This document shows positions 4,951 through 5,806 of a stretch of 5,806 nucleotides of DNA, piece by piece (position 1 is the stretch's first letter; each line of letters opens with the position of its first letter). The notes beneath the pieces are model-generated. The model made no database searches, had not been told where the DNA came from, and saw only the letters and a program-made list of their open reading frames with translations. The translations under genes and the position numbers were made by a program. This DNA is from DATNBT01 sp964579765 (lineage in GTDB: Bacteria > Acidobacteriota > Vicinamibacteria > Vicinamibacterales > CAVVIG01), in the NCBI GenBank assembly GCA_964579765.1, contig CAZOIK010000371.1, positions 1 through 5,806 on the forward strand, written 5' to 3'.

Positions 4951-5806
4951 TGGAGAAGTACGTGAAGCCGAGCGCGCGCATCTGCTCGGGCGAATAGACG
5001 TTGCGCCCGTCGAAGACGACCGGCGCCTTGAGCAGCCGGCGCATCTTCTCGAAATCGGACTCGCGGAACGTGTTCCACTCGGTCACGACGACGAGCGCGT
5101 CCGCCCCGTCGAGCGCGTCGTAGCTCTTGTCGCAGAGGGTGATGCGGCTGCCGAAGAGGCAGCGCGCCGTCTCGTTCGCCTCGGGATCGTAGGCACGCAC
5201 CGACGCGTCCATCGCGAGCAGCTGCTCGATGATCGCGATGGCGGGCGCCTCGCGCATGTCGTCGGTCTTCGGCTTGAACGCGAGGCCCCAGAGCGCGACC
5301 GTCTTCCCCGCCACCCGCGGCCGGCCGCCGAAGTGCGCGACGATCTTCTCCACCATCCGCAGCTTCTGCGTGTCGTTCACCGCTTCGACCGCCCGCAGGA
5401 TCTTGAAGTCGTAGCCGCGGTCGTCGGCCGATTTCAGCATCGCCTTGACGTCTTTCGGGAAGCAGCTGCCGCCGTAGCCGACGCCCGGAAAGAGGAACGA
5501 CATGCCGATACGGCGATCGGCGCCGAGCGCGCGCCGCACGTGATCGACGTTGGCGCCGACCAGCTCGCACATGTTCGCGATCTCGTTCATGAACGAGATG
5601 CGCGTCGCCAGAATCGAGTTCGCCGCATACTTGCACAGCTCCGCGCTCGCCGTGTCGGTCAGCATCACCGGCGCGCCCGTCCGCGTGAACGGCGCGTACA
5701 GCTCGCGCATCACGCGCGCCGCGCGCTCGTCGCCCGCCTCCACGCCGACGACGACGCGGTCGGGCTTCATGAAGTCTTCGACCGCCGCGCCCTGCTTCAG
5801 GAACTC
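4940..5806 (-). CDS. ugd: UDP-glucose 6-dehydrogenase, 5' end cut by window edge
   Basis: The visible 288 residues are about two thirds of a UDP-glucose dehydrogenase (family usually about 430-450). It oxidises UDP-glucose to UDP-glucuronate with two NAD+. The frame is open to the right edge, so the Met at 5770 is internal: the residues before it, EFLKQGAAVEDF, are the conserved end of the NAD-binding domain. Counting from the edge, the central domain follows with ELCKYAANSILATRISFMNE (56-75), which holds the catalytic Lys59 and Asn63. Next is GYGGSCFPKD (110-119) with the nucleophile Cys115. The UDP-binding domain shows GLAFKPKTDDMREAP (174-188) and FDGRNVYSP (265-273). All key residues in view are intact. 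The TAA stop at 4942-4940 lies inside the proposed start of galE, which uses the same substrate. UDP-GDP-mannose dehydrogenases share the fold, but the Lys/Asn/Cys context and the KPKTDD-FDGRN pattern favour Ugd. Confidence 0.94.
   Translation of the reverse strand, partial: EFLKQGAAVEDFMKPDRVVVGVEAGDERAARVMRELYAPFTRTGAPVMLTDTASAELCKYAANSILATRISFMNEIANMCELVGANVDHVRRALGADRRIGMSFLFPGVGYGGSCFPKDVKAMLKSADDRGYDFKILRAVEAVNDTQKLRMVEKIVAHFGGRPRVAGKTVALWGLAFKPKTDDMREAPAIAIIEQLLAMDASVRAYDPEANETARCLFGSRITLCDKSYDALDGADALVVVTEWNTFRESDFEKMRRLLKAPVVFDGRNVYSPEQMRALGFTYFSIGR

Overview
The window looks like a stretch of bacterial chromosome with high GC content and dense coding, all on the minus strand. Gene content and protein style suggest an Acidobacteriota-like bacterium, possibly Vicinamibacteria. 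This rests on recognising the proteins by eye, so treat the placement as tentative. I found no mobile element, CRISPR array, tRNA or rRNA, and no convincing new defence or biosynthetic system.

In the direction of transcription (high to low coordinates) there are seven genes. The first is the 3' two thirds of a UDP-glucose 6-dehydrogenase gene (ugd), cut by the right edge. It is followed by a UDP-glucose 4-epimerase (galE), a small soluble family-2 glycosyltransferase of the dolichyl/polyprenyl-phosphate sugar synthase type, and an MsbA-like ABC half-transporter. Next come the endoribonuclease-family gene yicC, a short RNA polymerase omega subunit gene (rpoZ), and the 5' end of coaBC, cut by the left edge.

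ugd to yicC are packed without gaps. ugd and galE overlap by 11 bases if the upstream TTG start is right. The next three junctions are each a GTGA overlap, where a GTG start shares bases with a TGA stop. This suggests one transcript with translational coupling. The first four genes fit a surface-glycan job: Ugd and GalE supply UDP-glucuronate and UDP-galactose, the glycosyltransferase probably loads a sugar onto a lipid carrier, and the ABC protein probably flips or exports a lipid-linked product. The actual glycan cannot be told from this window.

The left part is the conserved housekeeping neighbourhood yicC-rpoZ-coaBC. gmk, which often sits between yicC and rpoZ, is missing here. Only two spacers exist, about 60 bases on each side of rpoZ. 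Both hold the same kind of degenerate repeat with an 8-base period (unit close to nGGTGATn). Next to coaBC the units occur in both orientations and form a hairpin. These repeats and the missing gmk are the most noteworthy non-gene observations. There is no gene-free stretch above 300 bases.
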